Source of the DNA: Cladocopium goreaui
Taxonomy: Eukaryota; Sar; Dinophyceae; Suessiales; Symbiodiniaceae
Reading direction: 5' to 3'
NCBI GenBank assembly: GCA_947184155.2
Contig: CAMXCT020005013.1
Location: 62,001 to 126,000, forward strand
Length of the DNA: 64,000 bases
Shown: piece after piece, positions 11,985 through 22,465 of the stretch
Layout: the number at the start of each line of letters is the position of its first letter
How positions within the stretch are numbered: the first letter of the stretch is position 1
The notes under the pieces: generated by a model
Seen by the model: the letters and a program-made list of their open reading frames with translations, nothing else
Database searches by the model: none
Told to the model about the DNA's origin: nothing
Made by a program: the position numbers and the translations under genes

Positions 11985-12120
11985 ATCGAATATTGATTCC
12001 AATCAATAGTCTTTTATCAAGATTGATTTGGGTCTGAAATCACTTTTTTGAGATTGATTTGATTCAGGAATCAATCTGAAAGGCTACAAATTTGAAGGCA
12101 AAAATCAATCTGAAAACCAA
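11985..12120. repeat. GATTGATT words with small inverted repeats
   Basis: TTGATTCCAATCAA and TTGATTCAGGAATCAA lie close together with several ATTGATTT / AATCAATC words in both orientations. The purpose is unknown. Confidence 0.5.
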
Positions 12121-12400
12121 CCCTTTTCCAGCCCAAAATCAAAAGTTACAGACCAGCACACACCTTTTTGCTTCCTGCATCTCAAGTCAGATCAGTCTTG
12201 GTCTTTGCCAAGAAGCTTCCCTTTTTCAAGTGGCATTGCCTTTTGCAATTTCTCTCTGTACAATCCTTTGCATTAATTCCTTTTCAATGTTTTTGGAAAT
12301 AGTGCATCTTTTTCACGGTGCCTTGCATTTTTTTCCAGATGCCATGCCATGTCCAGTTTCAAATGCAAGGTAGTACCTTGTTCAAGGTATGCCCCTTCAC

Positions 12401-15400
12401 CTACCCCTGACCTTTCTCCACATTTGTGGCTGCTTCCTGCATCCCCTCTCTTGTAAACAGGAAATGCAGTAGGATTCTGTACTTGGGGGCTACCTTGGCA
12501 TTGAGTCTGATGGATGAAACACAAGGACTCACGCTTGCAGTCAGAATTGGTATTTTCCCAACAAAGTCTTCACTGGCAAAGGTCCAACGTACCCTGGGGT
12601 TCAAGAATTTTGGATGTAAATGCTGCATTGTGTGATGTTTAATGACCTTATTGAACAAGGTCCTCCCTTCTTCAAGGGCCTAAGTTGATAGAAACTCATA
12701 ATTGTCTGAGAACCCTTTTTCAAGGGACATTGCTGCCTTCCACTGAGCCTCAGTCAAAAACGCTGAAGCATCATCAAAGATGGCGACAATGTCAGACATG
12801 CATTGTGTGGCCTGGAGCATGGCATTTTCATGGGGGCTGGTAGGGTCCAAGAGCTCCTTGCAAACAGAAGAAATGCATCCAAGAAATGCATTGTTTCAGA
12901 AGCCCTCAGGTCCAGATTGGCAAATGATTCGAGGGGACGGGCATCACAAATCATGCTCATTCGCAGGTTAGTGACCCTGGTTGTGCCTTGCCTCTGATAC
13001 TCCAAGGCTTGGAACGGTGCACCCAACCTTTTGTCAGGGGCCACTGATTGGACCACACCAACACCATCATGCCAGCAGAGATAATGTATGATACCACCCA
13101 GAAGGTGCCCCAGCACCCCTTTGCAGAACAATATGTGAAGACAATCTCCCCTGACCATCTTTGGGCCAAGCCAGGGATCATGCCACTGAAGAGGCTGTGG
13201 CCACTTCCGGGGTTCTTCGTGGCCTCCTCATTGGAAACCTTTTTGAAGCCCTGCTTCCCTTTTTCAAGGGTTTTGTACCACAGGTTGGCTGGGGCTGCAT
13301 CTTTTGAAGCATTGCATTCCCAGCATGGTTTTTTGCATTTGAGAAAAACTCCTGAACCCCTTGGATGCTCCACAAGACACCCCTGCAACCTTTTGCTGAG
13401 GGTTACCCTTTTTCAAGGAAGAATGGGGAATCCTCTTTCAATGCCTTCCCTTTGGGGTCATGGGTGGGGTGGTATCCGTTTTGCAAGGCTGCAAAGCTCC
13501 ATGATATCCACTCCCACATAGTGACCCAGGGATCATCCAAGGCGCAGCTCTTGGGGAAGCCAGCAATGTACATGTGACTGCACAATGAATTCTTCTGGCT
13601 CAGGGGTGGCCCCCAGCTGTAAACCATGATGTGTCTCTGGATTGAAACTCTACACCACCCCCATGGACAAAGAGTGGTAGACAGCACTTCTTCCAAGACT
13701 TTCCCTTTTTCAAGGGGTGGTTGATGAGCCTGTCATCATCAGTCTTTTCAGCTTGGGCCCAAAAGCTCTCCAAGCAGTCCAAAGGGAAGAGTTTATCAAA
13801 GCTGCTGTTAGTAGCTAGCTTTGAAAACATGATATGGGGGAAGAAAACTTGGGCAGTTTCCACATCCTTTTTCAAGGTTTTGGGATGCTTGCATGGCACT
13901 GCAATTGGGAAGCCAGTAGGCAAGCCAATGCCTTTGCAAAAGTTTGCCATCAAGTCCCTGTGGACATTGCCTGGGTTCACCCCATGGGAGCCACACTTGG
14001 CAATTGCAACCAGCTCATGGTGCTCTGCCCCATCCAAGGTAACACATTCTGCCAGCCACCTGATGGTGGTTCCTGGCAGCTTGCCATGGCACCAAAGGGT
14101 CAGCAATGCTGTTGCCAAGGCAGTGCTGTCACATTTTTTAAAGGGCTCATCCAGAATTCCCAGCTCTTGTTCAAGCTGCCAAACCCTGAGCCTTTTAGCA
14201 ATTGCTTTTTCAAACCCTACCTGGCCCTACCTTGGAACGCTACCCTTTTAGAAGGGGTCCTTTTTTCAAGAAAGACACTTTTTCAAGGAAATACCGTTTT
14301 AGAGGGAATCCTTTCTGCAATGGCAAGGAAATCCTTTTTCAAGGTTGGTCACCAGGAAAGCCTCTGTATCTGTATACCTAGTTATGGTCTCTAAAAACAC
14401 TTTCAAGCCACAAGCTGCAGAATGCCAATGCATACACTGCTCCAAATTGTGGTGCAACATGCTGTTAAGCAGCAACACTGGTAGCAGCACTAGCAGCAGC
14501 AGCAGCAGCAGACCTTTTTTTTTTGCATGTTTCTGTGCTTTGTCCTGGCAGGCTGTTGCTGCCAACTGTACACACAAGAGCTGATGTCAACCTTGTTCAA
14601 GGAGCACAGCTATATATGTATTTTCCAAAACCACAAGGCCTTCCATGAAGGATGCCCAGCCAAGCCATGCTCCAACCTTTTTCAGGGTTGTTTACTTTTT
14701 GCTGGGCTTGCTGGGTGTCTTGCTGCCTGCTTTGCTGTTGGCCTTGTGGCTAAACTGGACCAGCTCTTTGGCCTCATCCTTTGCATCTTTGGTGCAAGCC
14801 ACAACTACCAGCAAGTGCTTTTTCAAGACTTGTGGCTTAGCCTTCTTTCCTTTCTCAAGGAGTGACTTGGTGCTTTTCAGCATCTTTGCCAACTGCTCAA
14901 GCATGGCCTGCTTGTCCTTCAAGCCTGCCTTGCTCAAGGGCTCTTCTTCACCTTTTTCAAGGCTTCAAAGTTGCTGTGGGTCCTGGTGGGCATCTCCTTG
15001 GCTGCTTTCAGCTTTTTCAAGCCTTCTTCCAAAGACAAGGGTGCATCACCGTCTTCCTCATCCTCCTCCTCCTCCTCACCCTCACCACTGGTCAAGGCTG
15101 CCAAATTTCCTTTTTTGCCTTCGGCCTTGCCCTTGCCCTTGCCTCTGCCTTTTTCAAGGCCCTTGCTTTGCCTTTTCCAAGGCTACACAGCATGAGGGAG
15201 TGCAGGTCCTTATCCAAGGCTTTCTGCCACTCATCCTCATCTTCTTCCTCCATTGGCATATTCTTGGCCAAGGTGGCAAGACTGTGCATGCCTGCCCACA
15301 TGTGCTTTCACCACATCAGAAGTATCCATAGACTCCCAGCAGCCCCAAGTACTGGGGCATTCGCTGGCGACCAGTCGTCCACTTTCCAGATGCATGTGTT

Positions 15401-15872
15401 GCTCTTGCTCTGTCCACTTGGCATCCACCTCTTTCTGTGTCAGCCAATTCTCTTTCTTTTTCAAGGAGCTTTCAGTGGAGGCACCCTTGGTGACTTGGCA
15501 AAAGGAAGCCTGGCTTTTCTTCATCACGAAGACTATGTTGGCCAAGCCTTTTTCTTTCTTACCCATCGCCTCATACTCCTTTTTCAAGGCTTCATTGCCC
15601 TTCTTTTTCAAGGCTTTCTGTTGGTTATAGGCATTGCTCTTTCCACCAAAGACATTGAGCCTTGGAGGGCCAGAGCAGCTTCCTCTTCATTTGAATGCTC
15701 CTTGGCAACTTTAGCCACCTTCTCCTTGATGCTCAAATGGTTTCCCTTTGCCCTTTTTCAAGGGCTTCAACGTTTTCAAGTTGCTTTGGTGTTCATTGTT
15801 CTTGCCCTTTTTCAAGGCTGCTGCCTTCCTGACCTTGGCAAGGCCAGAGGCCTTCCTAGCTGGCCTTTTCAT
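12401..15872 (-). pseudogene. Decayed member of a large dinoflagellate-specific protein family (possible DDE transposase-like)
   Basis: From memory I recognise the order of conserved blocks of a multi-copy, uncharacterised family in Symbiodiniaceae genomes. Start: ATG at 15872 (MKRPARKASGLAKVRKAAAL). Then a Lys/Glu block (EKVAKVAKEHSNEEEAALAL; EYEAMGKKEKGLANIVF; SGRLVASECPSTWGCWESMD, about 15.7-15.2 kb), an acidic run plus SLEEGLKKLKAAKEM (about 15.07-14.98 kb), a Lys-rich linker (14.94-14.69 kb) and a core: GNVHRDLMANFCKGIGLPTG, PLFVHGGGVEFQSRDT (about 13.67 kb), GVLWSIQGVQEFFSN (about 13.36 kb), PCWECNA (about 13.32 kb), MVRGDCLHILFCKGVLGHLL (from 13158), RVRWTFASEDFVGKI and KVAPKYRILLHFLFTRE (12.6-12.4 kb). 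Blocks lie in different frames, so there are several frameshifts. An in-frame TAG at 12680-12682 stands where I expect Trp. The HGDG and QGDHE motifs read HGGG and QGVQE, so two conserved Asp are lost. A CAG run (about 14.5 kb) and an Asp/Glu run interrupt it. The long plus-strand frame (349 codons) is a shadow. Function is unknown; resemblance to CACTA-type transposases is inference. Confidence 0.8.
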
Positions 15873-16275
15873 ATTTGTTTTCACAGATTAAAACACAACA
15901 AAGCAAATTGAACCAGAATGGCTGCAGTGAAGGTGCCTTGAAAATGGCTTCCCATATCTAATAGACTTCCCCTCCAAACAAACATAGTTTTTTCTTGGGA
16001 AACAAGTTTATAGAATACACCTATACCAAAATATATCAACAGATTGAAAAATAGAGTCCAAATGGTTAGCAATATAATTCAAATATAAAAATACAAATCG
16101 GACAAATACGCTTGGTATATTTTCTTAAAGAGCTAATTTTAAACAAGACTGCAGAATTCTGTCTATGCGCAAAACATATGTACCAAACTTATCTTAAAAC
16201 GAAAAGCAAACCCAAAAAAATCAACCATAATGCCTGGAATCACATGAACAAATAAGATCAATGGGGAAAATAGTA
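15873..16275. other. Sequence upstream of the decayed gene
   Basis: AT-rich, with no reading frame of note. I see no TATA box or spliced-leader acceptor that I could defend. It would hold the promoter or leader-acceptor of the minus-strand gene if that gene was once active. Confidence 0.3.
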
Positions 16276-16368
16276 AAAGTAAAGCGAAGTGAAACAAAGT
16301 GAAGCAAAGTGAAGAAAAGTGAAGAAAAGCATGTTTCTTCACTTATTTTCACTTTTCTTCACTTTTTT
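16276..16368. repeat. Imperfect hairpin of AAAGTGAAG / CTTCACTTT
   Basis: The left arm is a run of AAAGTGAAGCAAAGTGAAG-type words. The right arm holds CTTCACTTATTTTCACTTTTCTTCACTTT. The loop is very short (around GCATGTTT), so the arms could fold into a stem of about 30 bp. It lies about 400 bp upstream of the decayed gene's start. Confidence 0.75.
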
Positions 16369-16630
16369 ATTGTCCTTTCTTTCCTTTTGTTTTTTAGCCA
16401 ACTCATTTTTCCAATATCTTGCCATGTAGTTTCATGGAACTAAACAAAAACAAAGTGCATCCAGAAACAATTTAACGTTGCCAAGCATCACTTTTTCAAG
16501 GCATTTATTTGCTCACTTGTGGGGTCTGCAAATGGGCCAAATACAAATAACAATTTCAACGGCTGAAAAACCAGAACTAAGGATTCAAACAAGGTACCGG
16601 CGCTGATAGCGGACCCGGTGTTTTTAATGA

Positions 16631-17310
16631 TTCCCCACCTGCCAGGTGAGGGTTGTTAGATTTTATCAGAACTGTCCTCCTCCTTCTCCGCCTCCTCCTC
16701 CGCCTCCTCCTCTTCCTCCTCCTCCAGTTTCTCCTCGACCATGTCTGCATCAACTTCCACGTCCACTTCCGCCTTGCCAACTCGTCGCCAATCTCTTCGC
16801 CAACTTCCGCGCGCAGTGGGCACTGCTGGACCTCAACTGCCGGCTTCCGATCTGAGTGGGCACGGCTGGACCTCAACCGCCAGGTTCTGAGCGCAGTGGG
16901 CACCGCTGGACCTCAACTGCCGGCTTCCAATCTGAGTGGGCACGGCTGGACCTCAACCGCCAGGTTCTGAGCGCAGTGGGCACCGCTGGACCTCAACTGC
17001 CGGCTTCCAATCTGAGTGGGCACGGCTGGACCTCAACCGCCAGGTTCTGAGCGCAGTACGCACCGCTGGACCTCAACCTGGGACCTTTTAGAGCTCAGTG
17101 GGCACCGCTGGACCTCAACCTGGGACCAGATAGAATGCTAGAAGATATGCCAGATAGAACGCCAGATAGAATGTCAGATAGAATGCCAGAAGATATGCCA
17201 GATAGAATGCCAGAAGATATGCCAGATAAAACTCCAGAAGATATGCCAGAAGATTTGCCAGTAACAAAACGTATAAATGTCATGGTGGGGATGACTCGAA
17301 GTAAAGTACT
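16631..17310 (+). repeat. Composite dispersed repeat, copy B
   Basis: Second copy of the four-part repeat seen at 764-1372: leader CCCCACCTGCCAGGTGAGGG plus TTGTTAGATTTTAT, a long CT-rich run (TCCTCC), a tandem array, a 12-bp CCAGATAGAATG / CCAGAAGATATG series and the closing GGTGGGGAT...ACTCGAAG. Part 2 is expanded here: a roughly 90-bp unit pairs CAGTGGGCACCGCTGGACC with TGAGTGGGCACGGCTGGACC and repeats from about 16818 to 17070. A 61-codon plus frame (17135-17320) is built from Met-Pro-Asp-Arg / Met-Pro-Glu-Asp repeats. Confidence 0.85.
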
Positions 17311-17679
17311 TTTTATTTAAACAATTCTTCATTGATTTGTTTAAAACTGTGGCGCCGGCGGTTGGAAGTGGTTTGAAGCTGTGAAAAATGATGATAATGG
17401 TTTGCTACATCTAGATGCTTTGTGTTGTCTGGGAATGGTTGTGCTTTGCTATGCCTGTGTGTAATTGTGGTATGTCTCTGGTCATGTGGGTGGCATGCAT
17501 GTTTTGAGCCAAACCAAATCAGCTGCTTTCATGCCGGTTATGAGGGCAGAGTGCCTGTCCAAGGCTTTGAACAACAGCCCTGCATCCAGGTATGGTTTGG
17601 CAAAGTGTCTCGGACCGCCTTCAATCTGAAAAGAAGGAAGTTTCTTGATTGGAACCAATATTCGATGCTCAGGGTACAT
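17311..17679. other. No recognisable gene
   Basis: A GC-moderate stretch. A minus frame (17482-17925) runs on into the array that follows. TTGAGCCAAA at 17506-17515 matches part of the reversed dinoflagellate spliced leader but goes no further. Confidence 0.4.
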
Positions 17680-18150
17680 GGTCATGACATGGGAACGACG
17701 TGGTAATGACATGGTAGTGACCTGGTATATAATGGCATGGCGATGACATGGTGAGGAGATCCGAATGGTATGGTAACGAAATTGTAATGACGTGGTAGGG
17801 ACGCAGTGGCCAAATGGCAATGACATGGCAAGTGGGTGGTGATGAAATGGTGCTGATGAAACTAAGCAACGTGGTAATGACATGGAATAATGAAATGTCA
17901 ATGACTTGTTCAAGTGTGACGACATGATCTTGACATCGTACTAACATTGTAGCGGCATGGTACTGACATGGGGTAATATGGCAACAGAAAAACAATGACA
18001 TGGTAATGAGATGGTCATGACATGGTGTTGACATGGTAACGACGACATGGTGTCAAGATGGTAAAAACACTGGCATGACCACTCACATGGTATCGACATC
18101 GTCCTGACATGATGACCAGAGAGTAATCACACAACAAATGACATGATGAC
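17680..18150 (+). repeat. Degenerate CATGGTAATGA array
   Basis: About 35-40 copies of an 11-13 bp unit around GACATGGTAATGA, with frequent base changes (CATGGTAGTGACCTGG, GCATGGCGATGACATGG). The two minus frames across it are His/Thr/Ser-rich repeat artefacts. Confidence 0.85.
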
Positions 18151-18260
18151 GAAATGGTATTTGGCAATGAACACATCTTTGTTTCGACTGACCTCCGGCA
18201 GATCACAGGAAAAAGGTGCAGCATGGCCAAGTTGGGAATGTCGGGACGTATGAGGGACTT

Positions 18261-18500
18261 GCGCCATCTATGTGGGCATTCCCAGCCTGATTTTGGCAAA
18301 TGAGTGAGACTTGCATGGACTTGCGCTATCCATGTCCCCCAAAGGCAGCTTGATGTTGAGGGAAAAAAAATGGGCGCAAACCAGCGCAGAAGATTGCAAA
18401 AAATAGGTCATTTTTAGGGACATACATGGCGCGAACTACCTGTTTGAAAATGGAGTTGCTCCATCTATCCCCTCTATTTTCCAGTTGACATAGATGGCGC
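18261..18500. mobile_element. 240-bp element with 13-bp perfect terminal inverted repeats
   Basis: The left end GCGCCATCTATGT (18261-18273) is perfectly complementary to ACATAGATGGCGC (18488-18500). Inside are degenerate copies GCGCTATCCATGT (about 18323) and ACATGGCGCGAA (about 18421). This looks like a small non-autonomous element or a foldback of one motif. No target duplication is obvious. Confidence 0.55.
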
Positions 18501-19214
18501 ACCTCAATATTTAGGGCCATGTACTTTCAATCCGGAGTAGGCGATAAGCAATCATTTTTTAGGTTCTTAGTAAGTGCATTCATGTTTAGTTTTTTCATGT
18601 TTTTTCTTATGTGTGATGCTGTGAATGTAAGAATGTTGTTGCTATTGCTATTGTTTGTAATACAAGTGTTGGGGTTATCATTGACTTTTAAGTTTTTTGA
18701 AGTAACCCCATTGTTGGAATGTAATCATTGGATTTCAATTTTGCTGCTCCTGGTGAGTCTGAACAATTTGAAGACGCAAATTGTTGACTACAACAAGAGA
18801 CGCAGAGTAGCTTGAGTAACATCGTCGCTGCCAGGCCTGTGGAAAAATGCAGACTCCTGAGCTTTGTTACTTGAGAGTAACTTACTTGTGGATCACTTGC
18901 TTGTGTCTAACTTACTTGAACTCATTTTACTTCAGTCTATGTTCTTATTTACTTGAGTTATTGTTTTCACTTACTTGTGTCTTGATTACTTGAGCAGTAT
19001 CATACCCTTTGTTTACCTGACATGATTTGCAAACCATCAGAACCAAACCTGTTTCCAAAACAATTTTTGTCAATACCATGCAGATAACCTGGAAAATATC
19101 CAAAATTGTTTTGAATGTGAGTATTTTGTTTATCTCAAATCTTCCAAAATATACAGTTTTGAAACCTTAAAAAATATCAAAGAATCTAGAATATATATAT
19201 ATTTCAAAAAAAAA
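18501..19214. other. No recognisable gene; TTACTTG words
   Basis: A 98-codon plus frame at 18519-18815 is hydrophobic (Phe/Leu/Val-rich) but sits in AT-rich DNA and has no motif I know. From 18845 to 18990, about eight TTACTTG / TTACTTGAG words form a loose array. Confidence 0.5.
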
Positions 19215-20705
19215 CTCTATGCAGTTCATACGTAGTTTATATGCAGTTTATATGCTGTTTATATGCGGTTTTTAAAACTGCATATGAACTACATGGAAAG
19301 CGGCGGATAGAACGCCGCCTGTTTTTCCAACCCTTGCGAGTTCACTTTCCCTGTGTTTTCTCAGGTTTTTTTGCTTTCGTCCATTTTTTGGACCCTTTCA
19401 AGTCCTGCGACAAACTACTTCGTTTTTGCAATGTTTTATGTGTAAGTGTTCATTTCTTTGTATCACAAGCTTGAACCGTTCAATGACTACCATTAAAGTC
19501 CACGTGAATCCCATCAATTTAACTCAAAAAGAATGGACTAGTGGTAAATGAATTTACATAAACCTGGGACATAGAATGGTATATAGGTATAATTAATGTA
19601 GAAACCTTGTTTCCTCTTACTTTACAAAAGTACAGAACATACCATCAAGAGCGTGTCAGAAGTTGCTAGGGAAAAGTGCAGAGCGTAACATCAAGAGCGT
19701 GTCAGAAGTTCCTAGGAAAAAGCGCAGAGCGTAACATCCAGAGCGTGTCAGAAGTTCCTAAGGAAAAGTACAGAACATACCATCAAGAGCGTGTCAGAAG
19801 TTGCTAGGGAAAAGTGCAGAGCGTTACATCAAGAGCGTGTCAGAAGTTCCTAAGGAAAAGTGCAGAGCGTCACATCAAGAGCGTGTCAGAAGTTCCTAAG
19901 GAAAAGTGCAGAGCGTAACATCAAGAGCGTGTCTGAAGTTCCTAGGGAAAAGTGCAGAGCGTAACATCAAGAGCGTGTCAGAAGTTCCTAAGAAAAGTGC
20001 AGAGCGTAACATCAATAGCGTTTCAGAAGTTCCTAAGGAAAAGTGCAGAGCGTAACATCAAGAGCGTGTCAGAAGTTCCTAAGGAAAAGTGCAGAGCGTA
20101 ACATCAAGAGCGTGTCAGAAGTTCTTAAGGAAAAGTGCAGAGCGTAACATCAAGAGCGTGTCAGAAGTTCCTAAGAAAAAGCGCAGAGCGTAACATCAAG
20201 AGCGTGTCAGAAGTTCCTAGGGAAAAGTGCAGAGCGCAAAATCAAGAGCGTGTCAGAAGTTCCTAGGGAAAAGTGCAGAGCGTCACATCAAGAGCGTGTT
20301 TGGAATGAGCGTGTTCCACGCACTCTGAACAGGACATTAATACCCCACCCCACCCCCCCCCACCCGCACCCCAGGGAAAATTGCAGAGCGTAACATCAAG
20401 AGCGTGTTAGAAATGAGCATGTTCCACGCACTCTGAACAGGACGTTAATACCGCCCCCACCCCCCCCACCCCACCCCATCAAAACAGCAAGGGCGCGTGA
20501 CAAAAAGTAGAGGAGAAACAGAAAAACGCACGAAAGCAGGCGGCGTTCTACCCGCCGCCAGCCAACTACATGTAGTTTGATCAAAAGTACAATGTAGTTT
20601 ATATGCAGTTTTGAAAAAACATATAAACTGCATAAAAACTTGAAAAACTGCATGAGGAATATAGATAGAGTTTATATGAACTACATACAAACTGCACAAA
20701 AACTA
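19215..20705. mobile_element. Foldback-like element carrying a 46-bp satellite
   Basis: The left arm (about 19215-19325) and right arm (about 20545-20705) are inverted copies. Both contain several TATGCAGTTTATATG-type sub-repeats, an ACTGCATATRAACTACAT stretch, and the word GGCGGRTAGAACGCCGCCTG (reversed on the right). Arms made of short sub-repeats are typical of foldback elements. Between the arms is the 46-bp array, then a duplicated block with GTTCCACGCACTCTGAACAG followed by a C-rich run. No transposase frame is present. Confidence 0.65.
19627..20300 (+). repeat. 46-bp tandem array, about 15 units
   Basis: Each unit holds GAGCGTGTCAGAAGTTCCTA followed by AGGAAAAGTGCAGAGCGTAACATCAA. Variation is mostly at CTAAGG/CTAGGG and CGTAAC/CGTCAC. 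The first unit and one other carry AGAACATACC instead of AGAGCGTAAC. The final units degrade into a roughly 100-bp block present twice (about 20285-20362 and 20390-20470), each ending in a C-rich run. Confidence 0.9.
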
Positions 20706-21579
20706 GATTCAAATTCCATGCAAACTATCCAGACAATATAGAAAATTATTTGTATAGCACTTAGATGTATGTAGAATTTAGATGTATTTGTATTCATAAG
20801 GCATTCATGTGTTACTATACGTTTTATATAAAAAAGAGGAAATGACAAGAAGATGCATCAAATATTTTTAATTGCTTAGAACACGTTTTTCTTTAAATAT
20901 AAGCTTTATACATATGAATAAAAAAAATATATATATAATTCAAGTTAGGTTTTATAGTATGTAATTAACTCAAAGAAAAGATTATCAGAGCCGAAGTTTC
21001 TTGAGCTGTCATATTCCAGCATCTAATCCAAAAAAAACAGAGACAAAGATTTGATCTACAGTTTTAAGATCTTGGCACTACTAAACTATATCAATACATT
21101 TTTTAAATAGAAATACATATATAAATAAAATAAACAAATATATACTTCATAAACAGCATCAAACAGGTATCATACAGGGACATCAACTAAGATATTACTT
21201 GAGACAAAAAACATTCTTTGAGTCTATCCAAAGAGAACAAAGAAAGAAAACACAATCGCACAATGTGCTTAACTTTCTTGATGTATTCAAAAATCAAAAC
21301 CATAAAAAAAGAACAAATCTTCCCATTCTACATGTAAACATATCCGTTAGAAATGACTACATGCAACTATAACAAACACATCCATAGAGAAAAACATTAA
21401 AATAATCGATTTAGGTGTCATGTATATAAATAAATTTACATTGTTGACACTTTTGCCAAAACAAGATGGAAGCCACGAACCCGAATGTATTCACGTTCTT
21501 GGACTACGAGTGCAAACCTCTGCAATAGGAAAACGAACCTTTGTTTGCATGCATCGTGCGGTTCACAAAGAGACAACTA
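20706..21579. other. AT-rich stretch, no gene seen
   Basis: Strongly AT-rich with no reading frame of interest. It separates the foldback-like element from the large satellite block. Confidence 0.6.
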
Positions 21580-21722
21580 ACCAGCACAACAACATCACCA
21601 CAAGCACAACGAAATCACAACCAGCACAACAATATCACCAGCGCAATGAAATCACAACAAAATCACCAACACAACAGCATCACCAGCACAGCAACATCAC
21701 CAGCACAACGAGATCACCACCA
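21580..21722 (+). repeat. CAGCACAACAACATCACC-type short array
   Basis: Degenerate units of about 15-18 bp around ACCAGCACAACAACATCACC, nine or so copies. It is the first of four repeat families that follow one another without a gap. Confidence 0.85.
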
Positions 21723-21724
21723 CC

Positions 21725-22465
21725 TGCCACACTCCACACTTTACCCACTGCACACTCCACACTCCACACTTTACACTCCACACTCCGCACACTACACTTT
21801 ACACTCCACACTCCACACTCTACACTTTACACTCTACACTTTATACTCTACACTTAACTTGACACTCTACACTTCACACTCGACACTTTCCGTTCCGCAC
21901 TCCACACTCTACACTTTATACTCCAGGCTCCACACTTTACACTTTACACTCCTCACTCCTCACTCCACGCTCTACACTCCACACTCCACGACACTCAACA
22001 CTCTACACCCACCACACTCCTCACTCCACACTCCACACTTTACATTCCACACGCCACACTTTACACTCCACACTCGCCACTTTCCACTCCACACTCTACA
22101 GTTTACACTCCACACTTTACACTTTACACTCCTCACTCCACACTCAACACTTTACACTCCACACTCCTCACTCCACACACTACACTCCACACTCCACACT
22201 CCACACGCCACACTCCACCACGTTCTACACTCTACACACACCACACTCCTCACTCCATACTCCACACTTTACACTCCACACGCCATACTTTACTTTCCAG
22301 ACTCCACACTTTACACTCCACACTCCACACTTTGCACTCCACACTCTACACTACACTATACACTCCACACTCCACACTCTACACTTTACACTCTTACTTT
22401 TTACAATCTACACTACACATTCCACACTCTACACGCTCTACACTCCCCCCCACTCCACACTATAC
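21725..22465 (+). repeat. 7-bp array of CTCCACA / CTTTACA
   Basis: About 105 heptamers, mostly CTCCACA, CTTTACA, CTCTACA and CTCCTCA. The 7-bp period makes all three plus frames read related Thr-Leu-His-Ser / Leu-Tyr-Thr-Pro peptides. It is not the TTTAGGG-type telomere repeat: the unit lacks a CCC or GGG core. Confidence 0.9.

Larger units (their letters stand above)
12230..16505 (-). repeat. Dispersed 12-mer CCTTGAAAAAGG (at least 17 copies)
   Basis: Read on the minus strand, CCTTGAAAAAGG or a one-base variant occurs near 12231, 12713, 13257, 13406, 13703, 13866, 14278, 14331, 14818, 14950, 15010, 15148, 15456, 15580, 15603, 15747, 15806 and 16491. By frame it encodes Leu-Lys-Lys-Gly, Leu-Glu-Lys-Gly, or a TGA stop. 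A related CCTTGAACAAGG occurs near 12376, 12650 and 14590. Copies are rare elsewhere in the window. See the matching finding. Confidence 0.8.

Noticed and set aside
14645-15911. Plus-strand frames of 228 and 349 codons
   Set aside because: They are antisense to the decayed minus-strand gene, whose peptides match a family I recognise.
17506-17515. TTGAGCCAAA as a relict dinoflagellate spliced leader
   Set aside because: Only ten bases agree with the reversed leader and the next bases differ; chance is enough.
21725-22465. 7-bp array as interstitial telomere sequence
   Set aside because: The heptamers CTCCACA/CTTTACA do not match TTTAGGG or its complement.
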